Shown in pieces: positions 26,413-36,431 of a stretch of DNA of 64,000 bases (position 1 is the first letter of the stretch; each line of letters starts with the position of its first letter). Made by a program: the position numbers and the translations under genes. The stretch lies in contig NZ_NRRB01000003.1 of assembly GCF_002282895.1 (NCBI RefSeq), positions 310,001 through 374,000 on the forward strand. The letters run 5' to 3'. This stretch comes from Paraferrimonas haliotis. GTDB lineage: Bacteria; Pseudomonadota; Gammaproteobacteria; Enterobacterales; Shewanellaceae. A model generated the notes under the pieces. That model did no database searches and had not been told where the DNA came from. It worked only from the letters and a program-made list of their open reading frames with translations.

Positions 26413-27960
26413 ATGTTATCAGCACAAATTCTAGACAATCTAAAAGGCTACACCGCCGGCCTAACTCATCCTGTAGAATTGGTGGTGAAACACGGCCAAC
26501 ATCCTAAACGCGACGAACTGGTGAGTTTTTTGGAGCAAGTGTGCTCAGTCTCAGACAAACTCAGCGTTCGTCATGACGATATCGATCTGCTCAGTCCAAT
26601 TAGTTTCGCGCTACACGTTAATAACGAAGCTACAGGCATCGTGTTTTCCGGCATACCTGCCGGCCACGAATTCAACTCCTTAATACTGGCGTTATTGCAC
26701 TGCGGCGGTCACCCGATAAAGCTTGATGACAGTTTGAAAAACATTATTCAAGCCGTTGATCAGCCGCTTCATTTTGAAACCTATATTAGCCTTAGTTGCC
26801 ATAACTGCCCTGATGTCGTGCAGACACTCAATCAGTTTGCTTTACTTAACCCACACATCACGGCCGAAATGATTGACGGTGGCCTTTTCCAAGAGCGGGT
26901 GCAACAAAACAATATTCAAGGCGTTCCCTGCGTCATGCTAAACGGTGAACTGTTTGCCAATGGCAAAGTGGAGCCCGCCCAACTTATCGAAAAGTTGCAA
27001 GCTAAATTTCAACTGCAAAGCCAGCAGAGCGAACAGGCTTTACCAATTCAAGACGTCACCGTAGTTGGTGGCGGGCCGGCTGGTATTTCCGCTGCCATTT
27101 ACGCCGCTCGCAAGGGATTGAAGGTTACCGTTATTGCCGATCGAATCGGTGGTCAGCTAAAAGACACTCAAGCCATCGAAAACCTAATCGGAGTATCTAA
27201 AACCACTGGTCCTGAGCTAAGCCAGTCGCTTGCAAGCCATATGAGTGATTATGACATTACCATTAAGCAGCACTTAAGCGTTACTGACATCAAAAATAAC
27301 GACGATAAACAACTGACGCTTTCCAGTGGCGAGGTTATCGATACTCGCTCTTTGATTCTAGCCACCGGTGCAAAATGGCGAGAGCTGGGCATTCCAGGCG
27401 AGAAGGAAAACGTAGGCCAAGGGGTCGCCTATTGCCCACATTGTGACGGTCCATTTTTTAAAGGTAAAGACGTTGCCGTCATTGGCGGGGGGAATTCTGG
27501 TATTGAAGCAGCGTTAGATCTTTCCGGTATTGTGCGCTCGGTTACCGTTTTTGAGTTCATGAGCGAATTAAAGGCCGATAAGGTGTTAGTTGAACAAGCT
27601 AAAAAGCGAGACAACATCCGCATTATAACCAATGTGGCCTGCCAACAAATTATCGCCAGCAATGATCAAGTCAGCGCCATCGAATTCCAACACAGAGACT
27701 CAGGCGAGGTTGAACAATTGCCGCTATCGGGTGTGTTCGTGCAAATCGGTTTGTCGCCTAACTCCCAACTCGCTGAAGGGCTTGTGGAGCTTAGCCCACA
27801 TAACGAGATTAAGATTAATGAACGCGGCCAAACCAGCGCCACCGGTATTTTCGCTTGCGGCGATGTGACCACGGTACCCTATAAACAAATTGTGGTGGCC
27901 ATGGGTGAAGGCGCCAAGGCATCGTTAGCCGCCTTTGAATACTTACTCACGCGAGACTAG
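26413..27960 (+). CDS. ahpF: AhpF, alkyl hydroperoxide reductase flavoprotein
   Basis: 515 residues. The N-terminal double thioredoxin-like domain has the relay pair C129-HN-C132 (about 1-200). The C-terminal thioredoxin-reductase-like part has FAD-binding [12 protein letters not shown] (about 217-228), the active disulfide C341-PH-C344, NADH-binding [10 protein letters not shown], and the closing FAD motif [10 protein letters not shown]. Electrons flow from NADH through FAD and both disulfides to AhpC. Length and residue positions match the E. coli protein within a few residues. Confidence 0.97.
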   Translation: MLSAQILDNLKGYTAGLTHPVELVVKHGQHPKRDELVSFLEQVCSVSDKLSVRHDDIDLLSPISFALHVNNEATGIVFSGIPAGHEFNSLILALLHCGGHPIKLDDSLKNIIQAVDQPLHFETYISLSCHNCPDVVQTLNQFALLNPHITAEMIDGGLFQERVQQNNIQGVPCVMLNGELFANGKVEPAQLIEKLQAKFQLQSQQSEQALPIQDVTVVGGGPAGISAAIYAARKGLKVTVIADRIGGQLKDTQAIENLIGVSKTTGPELSQSLASHMSDYDITIKQHLSVTDIKNNDDKQLTLSSGEVIDTRSLILATGAKWRELGIPGEKENVGQGVAYCPHCDGPFFKGKDVAVIGGGNSGIEAALDLSGIVRSVTVFEFMSELKADKVLVEQAKKRDNIRIITNVACQQIIASNDQVSAIEFQHRDSGEVEQLPLSGVFVQIGLSPNSQLAEGLVELSPHNEIKINERGQTSATGIFACGDVTTVPYKQIVVAMGEGAKASLAAFEYLLTRD

Positions 27961-28001
27961 TGCGAGTCCTCGAGTCATCCAAAAAAAAAAGCTAGCAACC
28001 G

Positions 28002-28042
28002 CAGTTCATCGAGCAGCCACTGGCCTCGATGAACTGTTTTTT
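28002..28042 (+). terminator. Terminator after ahpF
   Basis: Perfect 12-base arms, CAGTTCATCGAG (28002-28013) and CTCGATGAACTG (28025-28036), followed by six T. Confidence 0.85.
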
Positions 28043-28136
28043 ACCGCTTCGGTACAATAATGAACACCTTCTAGTTTCCTTACGCAATGCTGTCATACTC
28101 GCTGAAAATTTATACCGTTTAAAGTGAGTACCGATT

Positions 28137-28910
28137 ATGAAAAACAGCACTCTAATCAGCGTGATCGCGTTTGTAAGCGTGGTTAGCTCATTCTCAAGCC
28201 ATGCCGATAGCGTATGGGTTACCATGATAGGTGCTGAAAACGCGCGGCTAGTCAGTGGCCAAACCGATGTAAGCCCCGCAACCAAGAAAGAGCGTCAGCA
28301 GCTAGAGCTCATTGCTCATGGCGCTAACATCAAAGCCTTGGGGATGACCATCGAAAACACCACAGGTACCAAGTTTAATCGCAACGGTGATCTAACCGCC
28401 GCCCGTAATTGGAGCTATGGCTATTTCAATGACAACCATGGTATCTCACTGGATTTAATTAAAGGGGATTGGCTGGGAACCGGTCCGAACATCGCTGCGG
28501 TTGGTTACGCATATAAGAAAAGCTTGGGTGATTTTAGTTTTCGTGTAAACCCTACCCTCGCCCGCATTGCAGTAAAACAAGGGCCCGGGCGTTACTTAAA
28601 CGACCATGGTGTGCAGTTAAATTTGCGAGGAGACTACCAAGTCAATGACCGCTTAAGCCTAAGAGTTCACCCTCAATTTGCGACGTGGCGCAACGACAGT
28701 CTTGGTAGCACCATGAAACTTGAACTCAGTGCGACCATGAACCTCACTGACAATAAGCGTCACAAATTGAGTGTGTTGCATGAATCCTACTTAGTGAACA
28801 ACAAGGCCTCTGGCATGAAAACTCGATGGGTTGGTGAAAACTCGCCCATAGCCGGAGTCGTTCCAGGCACCGAGCAAGTCTTCAAAGTTCGTTACGCCTA
28901 CGTTTTTTAA
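28137..28910 (+). CDS. Predicted outer-membrane or secreted beta-rich protein
   Basis: 257 residues. Signal peptide about 1-23 (VVSSFSSHA then DSVWV). The remainder alternates polar and hydrophobic residues with many Tyr/Trp, and ends ...VFKVRYAYVF with a C-terminal Phe as in outer-membrane barrels. I do not recognise a named family. It is monocistronic, between the ahpF terminator and a convergent lipoprotein gene. Function unknown. Confidence 0.65.
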   Translation: MKNSTLISVIAFVSVVSSFSSHADSVWVTMIGAENARLVSGQTDVSPATKKERQQLELIAHGANIKALGMTIENTTGTKFNRNGDLTAARNWSYGYFNDNHGISLDLIKGDWLGTGPNIAAVGYAYKKSLGDFSFRVNPTLARIAVKQGPGRYLNDHGVQLNLRGDYQVNDRLSLRVHPQFATWRNDSLGSTMKLELSATMNLTDNKRHKLSVLHESYLVNNKASGMKTRWVGENSPIAGVVPGTEQVFKVRYAYVF

Positions 28911-28949
28911 GGGCTCAGTCCTGTTATCAAAGCCTGAGCGAGGATAAGG

Positions 28950-29489
28950 TTAGGGAAGCTTACGAATCGACAGTATGACTTCCCCAACGGTCACGCCCCA
29001 TTTCTTGATGAAACTTCGGTTGATAATTTCATCGTCAGTGACTTGAAACAGCCAGTCGTCAAACACCACGTCGTAACTGTCTTCATCAACCACCAAGGTC
29101 ATGTCGTATTTCCAGCGTAACGCGAACCCTTCAGCTTCTCCGGTGGCCACGCCAGTGATGTCGTTTGCGGTGCCGGTGTAGTTTCCGTCAGCCAGTTTGG
29201 TTATTACCCAAGTGCGCTCACTCTTCTCACCGTCAGCAAATTGGAACCACTCTTCTAAGGTACCGACGTTACCTTCCCAGCTCGCTTGCATGTCTACTGA
29301 AAACCGGCGAGTGACTTTACCTTGGTAATCTAACACCACCCCTCTGGCGATCAGTTTGCCCTCAAAAAAATTCTTAAGATCAATCTTTTGATTGCTTTGC
29401 TGTTCGTCCTTGTAATCATCAATACTGGCTGAGCCGCAGCCCATAACCAGTCCTACTAGTAACACAACTATCGCTATCCGGTAGTACAT
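28950..29489 (-). CDS. DUF3833-type lipoprotein
   Basis: 179 residues. Lipobox VGLVMGC with lipidated Cys at about residue 18. The body begins LKNFFEGKLIARGVV and continues with RFSVDMQASW, the recognisable start of the DUF3833 family. This family consists of small lipoproteins of unknown biochemical role, found in gammaproteobacteria and often next to chalcone-isomerase-like or fatty-acid-related genes. Here the chalcone-isomerase-like gene lies directly upstream, 17 bases away, so the two are probably one transcript. A lipid-related role is only a guess from that association. Confidence 0.75.
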   Translation of the reverse strand: MYYRIAIVVLLVGLVMGCGSASIDDYKDEQQSNQKIDLKNFFEGKLIARGVVLDYQGKVTRRFSVDMQASWEGNVGTLEEWFQFADGEKSERTWVITKLADGNYTGTANDITGVATGEAEGFALRWKYDMTLVVDEDSYDVVFDDWLFQVTDDEIINRSFIKKWGVTVGEVILSIRKLP

Positions 29490-29506
29490 GGTAATACGCT
29501 CCCTGT

Positions 29507-30031
29507 TTAATATTCACCAATGAGTTTAGCTCGTAGTTTCTCTTCGCTGGTGTCCTCAGACAACCAGATGTCTAAAAAGGCGGCCGCAAACCGCTCATCT
29601 TCAATGTATCCGATGGGTACTTGGTTATGATAGAAGTTATGACTGCCGTCTTGTTCAACCCGCAACGTTAATTGATCGCCGGCTTCCACGTCTGGCCACA
29701 GTGTCTCTAACTGTCCGAGCCAATCGTTGAACAAGGATTGTTGATAATTGAGATGTTGCCATTGTTCTGCAGTGGCCGTGATGAGATCTTCAGCTTTAAT
29801 GTCGTGATGATAAGTAATTTGCAGCGCCATCGGCCAGTCGTTCGATTTGTAATCGCCATCGTCACTGAATAAGCTAGCCTGATAAACCGTGAGTAAAAAC
29901 CAGTTCATCTCTCCACTACCCACCTGCTGCAGGCCTTCTATACTGCCATGTTGCTGGTGCTGAGTGGTGCTTGCCCCAGCGAAGGTGCTGGATAGTAAAA
30001 CGCTTGCGAATATCACAGTCCTAATGATCAT
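29507..30031 (-). CDS. Chalcone-isomerase-like periplasmic protein
   Basis: 174 residues with a signal peptide (about 1-20, ending AGA). Contains the pattern of the bacterial chalcone isomerase-like family: GSGEMNWFLLTVYQASLFSDDG, then ALQITYHHDIKAEDLI, and a late DIWLSEDTSEEKLRAKLIG segment. Bacterial members are not known to act on flavonoids, and related folds bind fatty acids. First gene of a two-gene unit with the DUF3833 lipoprotein. Confidence 0.75.
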   Translation of the reverse strand: MIIRTVIFASVLLSSTFAGASTTQHQQHGSIEGLQQVGSGEMNWFLLTVYQASLFSDDGDYKSNDWPMALQITYHHDIKAEDLITATAEQWQHLNYQQSLFNDWLGQLETLWPDVEAGDQLTLRVEQDGSHNFYHNQVPIGYIEDERFAAAFLDIWLSEDTSEEKLRAKLIGEY

Positions 30032-30205
30032 GTTAACCCCCTGCTTATTTCTGTCCTAGACAACGAAGATAATCACTAAAACGATCACTTAAACTTTCGC
30101 TCAAATGGCCACTAGAGCTTTCACTCAATTTTCAGCTAACACTTGTAAGCTGTTTTGTGTAATACTGGCGAAACTCAATGTTCAACGACGGTTTTTAAAT
30201 CACAA

Positions 30206-30859
30206 ATGGCTTCGGATTATTCTAAAACTGAGGAGTTCGCCAATGCGCTGACTCACGGCATCGGCGTAGTGTTTGCCTGCGTTGGGCTACTATTATTAGT
30301 TCAGTCAGGCCTCAGCATGAGCGCCAACAGCGCAGCAATGGCGAGCTATTTGGTTTACGGAATCAGTATGATTTTGCTGTTCTCGGCATCAACCTTGTAT
30401 CATTCGTTTGCCCACACCAAAGCCAAACACCTGTTGAAAGTGTTGGATCATTGTGCAATTTTTCTTCTGATTGCTGGCACCTATACGCCATTGCTGGTCA
30501 TTGCCATTACCACACCGCTTGCAAACGGTCTTTTGCTCACCATTTGGTCTTTGGCACTCACCGGCATTGCGGTGAAGATACGCTTTGTGTATCGCTTTAA
30601 ACGACTCTCCCTCGCCTTATATTTAATCATGGGTTGGTTAGCGCTAGTGGCGTTGTACCAATTGGTACGCGCATTGCCTAGTGAAGCGATTGTGTGGCTA
30701 TTTGCCGGCGGTATCGCTTATACCTTAGGTGCTTTTTTCTATGTGGCTAAAAAACTAAAGTTCAGTCACGCCATCTGGCACCTGTTCGTTATCGGCGGTG
30801 CAGTTTGCCATTATTTAACCATCTATTGGTACGTAACGCCGCTCGCCAAACAGGGCTAA
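30206..30859 (+). CDS. Hemolysin III / PAQR-like membrane protein
   Basis: 217 residues from the ATG at 30206. An earlier TTG at 30155 would add 17 residues that look unlike the family. Seven predicted transmembrane helices. Family motifs: EEFANALTHGIGVV at the start, FSASTLYHSF (about 78-87), LDHCAIFLLIAGTYTP (about 100-115) and the C-terminal HAIWHLFVIGGAVCHY. The conserved Ser/His/Asp set is that of the PAQR superfamily, which may be metal-dependent membrane hydrolases. Bacterial relatives (YqfA/TrhA) are linked to membrane lipid and energy balance. The haemolysin name is historical. Confidence 0.88.
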   Translation: MASDYSKTEEFANALTHGIGVVFACVGLLLLVQSGLSMSANSAAMASYLVYGISMILLFSASTLYHSFAHTKAKHLLKVLDHCAIFLLIAGTYTPLLVIAITTPLANGLLLTIWSLALTGIAVKIRFVYRFKRLSLALYLIMGWLALVALYQLVRALPSEAIVWLFAGGIAYTLGAFFYVAKKLKFSHAIWHLFVIGGAVCHYLTIYWYVTPLAKQG

Positions 30860-30875
30860 CGGCTATACCGCTTCA

Positions 30876-33800
30876 TCAAGCGTTATAGTGAGCTAGCCAG
30901 CTTTCAAGCTGTTCCTGAGCTTGTTCGAAATCAAACTCTTGAACGGCTTCAGCAATGGCTTGCGCGCACTGATGCGCTGCCTCATCTAATGGTAAGGCCA
31001 TAATAGCCTGAATCAGCTCCACACTTTGGCTGTCATAATCCTCTAGCAGGCCCTCTAGCTGTAACAGCATACCGAACACCTGTGCCTCATTGGCATTATT
31101 CTTCGAGGCATTGATTTGCGTATCGCGGGCGCTGCTGTCTACCTGTAGTGGCTTCAGAGCGTGATGCAGTGCTTGTAACGATTCACCAAATGAATGCCAA
31201 TGCTGTGGTGATGATGGCATAGGCTCAGACTTTAGCTCAGCCTCTAAGGCACGACTGTGTTGCGCCAGTCGCTCGGCGCCTAAATTACCCGCTACACCGC
31301 TTATGGTATGCACAAGCCTAACCGCCAATTCTTGGTCAGCATTCACAATAGCTTGCTGGATTTCGTTTAAATTATTGGGGTAGTCGTTTGCAAACTTAGC
31401 CAAAAGTTTTAAATACAAGGCCTCACTGCCACCGCACGTAGAAAGCCCAGCTTCGCTGTTTAACTCTTCAATATTTGATAAATCCGTTGGCGACACATCT
31501 AAGCTTTCGTTGCTGTTGTCTGCCTCTTTAGAGGTTACCGATGACTTTGCTATAGCCTCGCCACTGCTTGTTTCTCGACGCTTTATCCAGCGCGCCATGG
31601 TTTTAAACATTTCTCGAGTATCAATGGGCTTAGGAATGTAATCGTTCATTCCAACCGACAGCACTTTATCGCTGTCACCCGCCATGGCATTTGCCGTCAT
31701 GGCAATGACGGGTAAGTCATCCCATTTTGGATTTTGTCGTATCCGTTTGGTTGCTTCGTAACCGTCCATAACCGGCATTTGACAGTCCATTAAGACCCCA
31801 TCAAATTCGGCTTTTTCGAGCCATTGCAAGGCTTCTTCACCATTGCCGGCAACCTCGCTTGTCATGCCGTTTAAGTGCAGCAGCTCCAAGGCTAACTCTT
31901 GGTTGATGGCATTGTCTTCAACCAGCAACACGTGGGCCCCTTTCAGTTGCTCAAGGTCGTCTTCGTGCAGTTGTTTGCGATCACTGACGCCACTGTCTCG
32001 AGTAATTTCGAGATTTAGGGCTCGCATAATCGACTCAAGCAATGCCGATGGGGTCGCCGGTTTTACTAAAAACCCTTTAATGTCGACTTGCTCGGCAGCG
32101 GCGATGGCTTCTTCTCGACCATAAGCGGTCACCATGATCAAAGTAGGAATGTTAGCCAAATCCAGCTGAGTCAATATCGAACGACTCGCTTCGACACCAT
32201 CCATACCAGGCATTTTCCAATCCATCATGACCAATTGATAAGGGTCCTGTTCGTCGGCTTTAGCAATGGTACCGATTGCATCGGCACCACTGCGCACCTG
32301 ATCGACCCTGAAGCCTAATGACGTCAGCATGTTAGAAAAGATCTCCCGAGCACTGGCGTTATCATCCACCACTAACACACGAACTTTCTCCGGCGATATT
32401 TGCCCTAGACGTCGTTCGCGTTGCTCACCTTCCTGCTTGGTTAACTTAACCGAGAAATGGAAAGTAGAGCCAATGCCCACTTGACTCTCAACCCAAATCT
32501 TACCGCCCATTAAGGTGGTTAGGTTTTTAGAAATGCTTAATCCAAGACCGGTACCGCCGTAGAAGCGTGTAGTCGAGGTATCCGCTTGCTGAAACGGTTT
32601 AAAGAGCCCCAGCACTTGCTCGCTGGTCATCCCAATGCCAGTATCGCTGACTGAGAAATTTAATTGAATGGCGTTACTGTCATCTTCGAGCTCGGTAAAA
32701 CTTGCTTTAACGATCACTTCGCCTCGTTCGGTAAACTTAACGGCATTATTGCCCAAGTTGGTAAGGATTTGTCCAAGTCTGAGTGGATCGCCTATTAACG
32801 AAGTCGGGATGTCGGTTGGCATATCGAACATGAGTTCTAAGCCTTTTTCTTCCGCTTTCATGCCCACTAAATTAGCTAAGTTATCCAACACGTCCTCTAA
32901 TCGAAACGGTACTTGCTCAATGCTAAGCTTACCGGCTTCAATTTTGGAGAAGTCTAATATGTCATTAATGATCCCCAATAAAGTTTCCGCAGAGCGGTGA
33001 GACTTCTCGATATAGTTGCGCTGCTTCGCGTTCAGCTCTGTCTGCAAAGCAAGGTGTGACATACCAATAACGGCATTAATTGGGGTTCGAATTTCATGAC
33101 TCATATTGGCCAAGAAATCGCTTTTCGCCTGAGTGGCCGCTTCCGCTTTCTCTTTAGCCAATTTCAATTCATTTTGAAACCGCCTAATCTCGGCACGAGG
33201 GCCAGTGACATCTTGCAGAAACGCTAAGATTTGCCCATTAGGAAGCGTTGAGATGCGGAACTGACATTCTTTGCTTGCGCCGGTTTTGGTGGTAATTCGA
33301 TAAATCGACTCACGGTTTACAAAGCCATCTTCAACGTCCAAACGCCAACTTTCTCGCACAAACTGACGGTATTCAGGATCGGGGAACATTACATCAAAAA
33401 ATCGATAAGCATTGCCAATTTCATCCGGCTTATAACCTGTGATTTCAGACCACATTTTGTTGGCGTATAAATAAGTTAACGACTCGTCATTGCCCACCAA
33501 CAATACACCGCCAGGGGCATTCTCTAGCTGACTGCGCATTTGATTTTCACTAGCTGCTAAGGCGTCTTCAGCCGCTTTGCGTTCGGTAATATCTCTAACC
33601 GATGCGGCAACCAATCGCTCATTACCCGAGTCAATAGGAGCAAGCTTAATATCAACCGGGATCTTAACGCCCTGCTTAGTCAGACAAAACAAATCGGCAC
33701 CACGCCCCATAGGGCGTACCGAAGAATCTTTGAAGAACCCATCTCTCAAGCCAATGTGGCGATTACGAATGGTTTCAGGAATTAGGCATTCCACCGGCTG

Positions 33801-36347
33801 CCCCAGTAGTTCCTGTCTGGGGTAGCCAAACAGTTGTTCGGCCTGACTGTTCACTAATTCTATGCTACCCCGAGTATTAACAATCACCATGGCGTCTGGT
33901 GCCGACTCCAGTAAAGCTTGAAAACGTTCTTCTTGAGCTTTCCTAAAAATAATTTCTTTAGCCTGACGACGGTTCCAAACGGCGAAACCGATAAACAACA
34001 CCACCAAGGGGCCCACGATCCATGCAAACAAGGATAAATTTAAACTCTTATCGACATTAACGCTTACCGAGCTTTGATAAATTCGAGTTCGCTGCGATTC
34101 GGTCATGCTATTGAGTACTTTATTGATAATACTCACCAGCACTGCATTTTGATTCTTCACTTGAAACGCAATGTTTATCGTATCGGGCAGCGTTCCAGAA
34201 ATTTTAAGCTGTTCAAATCCACCAGCCGACAAGGTATAGGCTGCAACGGGAAGCAAGTCGATGTAGACATAGGCTTTGTGTTGAATGACCGCTTTTAAGC
34301 CTTCCGTCTCATTAGGTACTTCGAGAAAGTTTAGATGCGGGTAATTACTGCGCAATAACACCAACGCCGACGAGTCGTCAGAAACCGCAATCACCTCATC
34401 ATCCAAACGATTCAGCGAGTCGATATAACTCACATCGGGGCGGGTAACGACCGCCAATTGGGCCGACATCAAAGGCTCTGAGAATACCGAGTCGTTACGT
34501 TCAAGCTCATAGGAACTGGTGGGCAACGCCATGACTTCATCACGAGCGAAGGCATCGAGCACCTGCCCCCAGTCGTCGTATTTGATGTATTCGAAATTCA
34601 AGCCGGTACTTTGGCTAATATAATCCAAATAGCTGCCGGCAATCCCTTTAAGCTTGTCGTCTTCAAAAATGCTTATCGGCGGCCAGTCTTCTTCACTAAA
34701 AGTCACCACTGGATTACTGTTTATCCAGGCTCTTTCCTCATCGTTAAGCACCACTGGCTTGCGTTCATCAGAGTCTGAAATAAGCCGAATGACTAACCAT
34801 TTGTGTTCAATATCCCGTCGAGCCTGTTGCGAAATGCCCGCTAACATATTGTCCAAAATAGTCACCAATTCCGGATTATTCTTATTCACCGCAAACGCAA
34901 GATTGTAGGCGTATTGGGTTTCAAAGTTCATTTTCAGGTTAATGAGTGCCTGACGATTTACCGTTTCCGTGGCTACCTGCACGTTACCGATAAAACCATC
35001 CACCTCGCCTCGAGACAAGGCCAATAGAGCTTCATCCACATTGGTGTAGGTCTTAACCGCGATTTCGGGATGGTCCTCTCGAATCAGTTCATCCTGCATA
35101 TACCCCGTCAAGACGGCGATGTTGCGCATTTTATATTGCGCAAGCGAGGCCATATCAGGAGCATCAATGCGAGTGAATACCGCTATCGGAATGGAGATAT
35201 AACTGCGTGTAAACAGAAACTTCTTTTTTCGTTCAGGGGTAGGTGTCAAACCGGCAATGACGTCAATCTCACCGGTTGTCAGTGCATTTTCAACTTCCGA
35301 CCAAGGCAAATCGATGGCAGGAACAAAGTCTTTTTGAAGTCGCTTTTCAATGATGTGTACATAATCCGCAACAATACCGCGATAGGTGCCGTCTTCATCG
35401 AAGAACTCAAACGGATACCACGTAGGATCAACCCCCAGCTTTAAATTACCATAGCTGTCGATAAGGGCCTGCTCCTCGTCATTGAGAGTCACGTTATCAA
35501 TGCCACCGTCGGCGATTTGCAAGTCGCCTCGAGCGGCATTAGTCCAGGTTTGCTCAATGCGGCTTCGTTGCGCTTGGTTAATACTGGCAAAGGCCTTATT
35601 GATTATACTGGCCAGAATGGGGTTATCCTTTGACACGGCGAAATGGACCCGCTCCATTTCCATTAACGGATCCGAAGTAATGCGCAGGTTAATAAGGCGC
35701 AATCGATCCGCTTCCCACAAGGTAACCACTTGTGAGCCTAAATAGACGTCCGCTTCTTCTCGTGATAATGAACGCAGCGCTTTGGCGGTATTGGGTTTTA
35801 CCGTGACATTATCAGCCACATAGTTGCTGGCCGCTACACCGTTAATTACTTCGTTGGCAGCTAGCAGTAATCGCTTGCTGACTAACTCTGCTTGTGAGCG
35901 CACTGGCATGGCATTGCGCAAGGTAACAATGGCGTAAGGCCCAATAAAATAAGGTTCGCTTAGAAAGAATTCCTGTTCGTGAGCCGCGGACCAGCTGAGG
36001 CTCATGAGCATATCGATGTCGCCGACCTTAGCCGCGTTGTAGGTTTCTTCAAATAAGGGATGGGTGACAACATTGAATTCAATGCCGGTAGCGTCTTCAA
36101 TCAGGTCCAGATAACCGGCGGCAATCCCGCGCTGAATTCCTAATGAATCTTGAAAATCGATGGGCGCCCAGTTGGCATGCGCGCCAATAGTGACTTGTGG
36201 ATTCTCTGCAAGCCATACTCGCTCTTCTGGAGTTAACGCAAGTTGCGTATTCGTCTCGCAAAACGCTAACGAGGAAAACAAACTGCTCATAAGCAGCAAT
36301 ACTACTAACCAGTTACGCACGCATAGAATCCTTTTTATTAGATGCAT
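30876..36347 (-). CDS. BvgS-type hybrid sensor kinase with three Venus-flytrap domains
   Basis: 1823 residues from the ATG at 36347. A TTG at 36377 would fall inside a terminator hairpin, so I reject it. Signal/anchor about 5-30, then three successive type-3 solute-binding (flytrap) domains in the periplasm (about 40-275, 290-525, 535-775). Each opens with a similar L(T/N)xEExxW(I/L)xxN(P) or LNDEEQALI segment. Then one transmembrane helix (about 775-797), two PAS domains (about 815-930 and 940-1055), HisKA with H1084 (NMSHEIRTPIN), HATPase_c, receiver 1 with D1376, receiver 2 with D1521 and an HPt domain with H1680. This is a complete His-Asp-His phosphorelay except for the final regulator, which is not encoded nearby. 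BvgS and EvgS have two flytraps, so three is unusual. Ligands probably include amino acids or small organic acids, which is inference. Confidence 0.92.
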   Translation of the reverse strand: MHLIKRILCVRNWLVVLLLMSSLFSSLAFCETNTQLALTPEERVWLAENPQVTIGAHANWAPIDFQDSLGIQRGIAAGYLDLIEDATGIEFNVVTHPLFEETYNAAKVGDIDMLMSLSWSAAHEQEFFLSEPYFIGPYAIVTLRNAMPVRSQAELVSKRLLLAANEVINGVAASNYVADNVTVKPNTAKALRSLSREEADVYLGSQVVTLWEADRLRLINLRITSDPLMEMERVHFAVSKDNPILASIINKAFASINQAQRSRIEQTWTNAARGDLQIADGGIDNVTLNDEEQALIDSYGNLKLGVDPTWYPFEFFDEDGTYRGIVADYVHIIEKRLQKDFVPAIDLPWSEVENALTTGEIDVIAGLTPTPERKKKFLFTRSYISIPIAVFTRIDAPDMASLAQYKMRNIAVLTGYMQDELIREDHPEIAVKTYTNVDEALLALSRGEVDGFIGNVQVATETVNRQALINLKMNFETQYAYNLAFAVNKNNPELVTILDNMLAGISQQARRDIEHKWLVIRLISDSDERKPVVLNDEERAWINSNPVVTFSEEDWPPISIFEDDKLKGIAGSYLDYISQSTGLNFEYIKYDDWGQVLDAFARDEVMALPTSSYELERNDSVFSEPLMSAQLAVVTRPDVSYIDSLNRLDDEVIAVSDDSSALVLLRSNYPHLNFLEVPNETEGLKAVIQHKAYVYIDLLPVAAYTLSAGGFEQLKISGTLPDTINIAFQVKNQNAVLVSIINKVLNSMTESQRTRIYQSSVSVNVDKSLNLSLFAWIVGPLVVLFIGFAVWNRRQAKEIIFRKAQEERFQALLESAPDAMVIVNTRGSIELVNSQAEQLFGYPRQELLGQPVECLIPETIRNRHIGLRDGFFKDSSVRPMGRGADLFCLTKQGVKIPVDIKLAPIDSGNERLVAASVRDITERKAAEDALAASENQMRSQLENAPGGVLLVGNDESLTYLYANKMWSEITGYKPDEIGNAYRFFDVMFPDPEYRQFVRESWRLDVEDGFVNRESIYRITTKTGASKECQFRISTLPNGQILAFLQDVTGPRAEIRRFQNELKLAKEKAEAATQAKSDFLANMSHEIRTPINAVIGMSHLALQTELNAKQRNYIEKSHRSAETLLGIINDILDFSKIEAGKLSIEQVPFRLEDVLDNLANLVGMKAEEKGLELMFDMPTDIPTSLIGDPLRLGQILTNLGNNAVKFTERGEVIVKASFTELEDDSNAIQLNFSVSDTGIGMTSEQVLGLFKPFQQADTSTTRFYGGTGLGLSISKNLTTLMGGKIWVESQVGIGSTFHFSVKLTKQEGEQRERRLGQISPEKVRVLVVDDNASAREIFSNMLTSLGFRVDQVRSGADAIGTIAKADEQDPYQLVMMDWKMPGMDGVEASRSILTQLDLANIPTLIMVTAYGREEAIAAAEQVDIKGFLVKPATPSALLESIMRALNLEITRDSGVSDRKQLHEDDLEQLKGAHVLLVEDNAINQELALELLHLNGMTSEVAGNGEEALQWLEKAEFDGVLMDCQMPVMDGYEATKRIRQNPKWDDLPVIAMTANAMAGDSDKVLSVGMNDYIPKPIDTREMFKTMARWIKRRETSSGEAIAKSSVTSKEADNSNESLDVSPTDLSNIEELNSEAGLSTCGGSEALYLKLLAKFANDYPNNLNEIQQAIVNADQELAVRLVHTISGVAGNLGAERLAQHSRALEAELKSEPMPSSPQHWHSFGESLQALHHALKPLQVDSSARDTQINASKNNANEAQVFGMLLQLEGLLEDYDSQSVELIQAIMALPLDEAAHQCAQAIAEAVQEFDFEQAQEQLESWLAHYNA

Positions 36348-36365
36348 GACGCCCAATATAACAAT

Positions 36366-36402
36366 AAAACACCCCAAAACCGAATCGATTTTGGGGTGTT
36401 TT
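36366..36402 (-). terminator. Terminator of the amidohydrolase pair
   Basis: 14-base perfect arms (36366-36379 and 36389-36402) with A-rich and T-rich flanks, able to work in both directions. It separates the amidohydrolase transcript from the kinase gene. Confidence 0.8.
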
Positions 36403-36431
36403 AATGTCTTATTTAGCGTTATTTCATAAGC

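Noticed and set aside
36348..36377. TTG start for the hybrid kinase at 36377
   Set aside because: It lies within the terminator hairpin of the upstream transcript.
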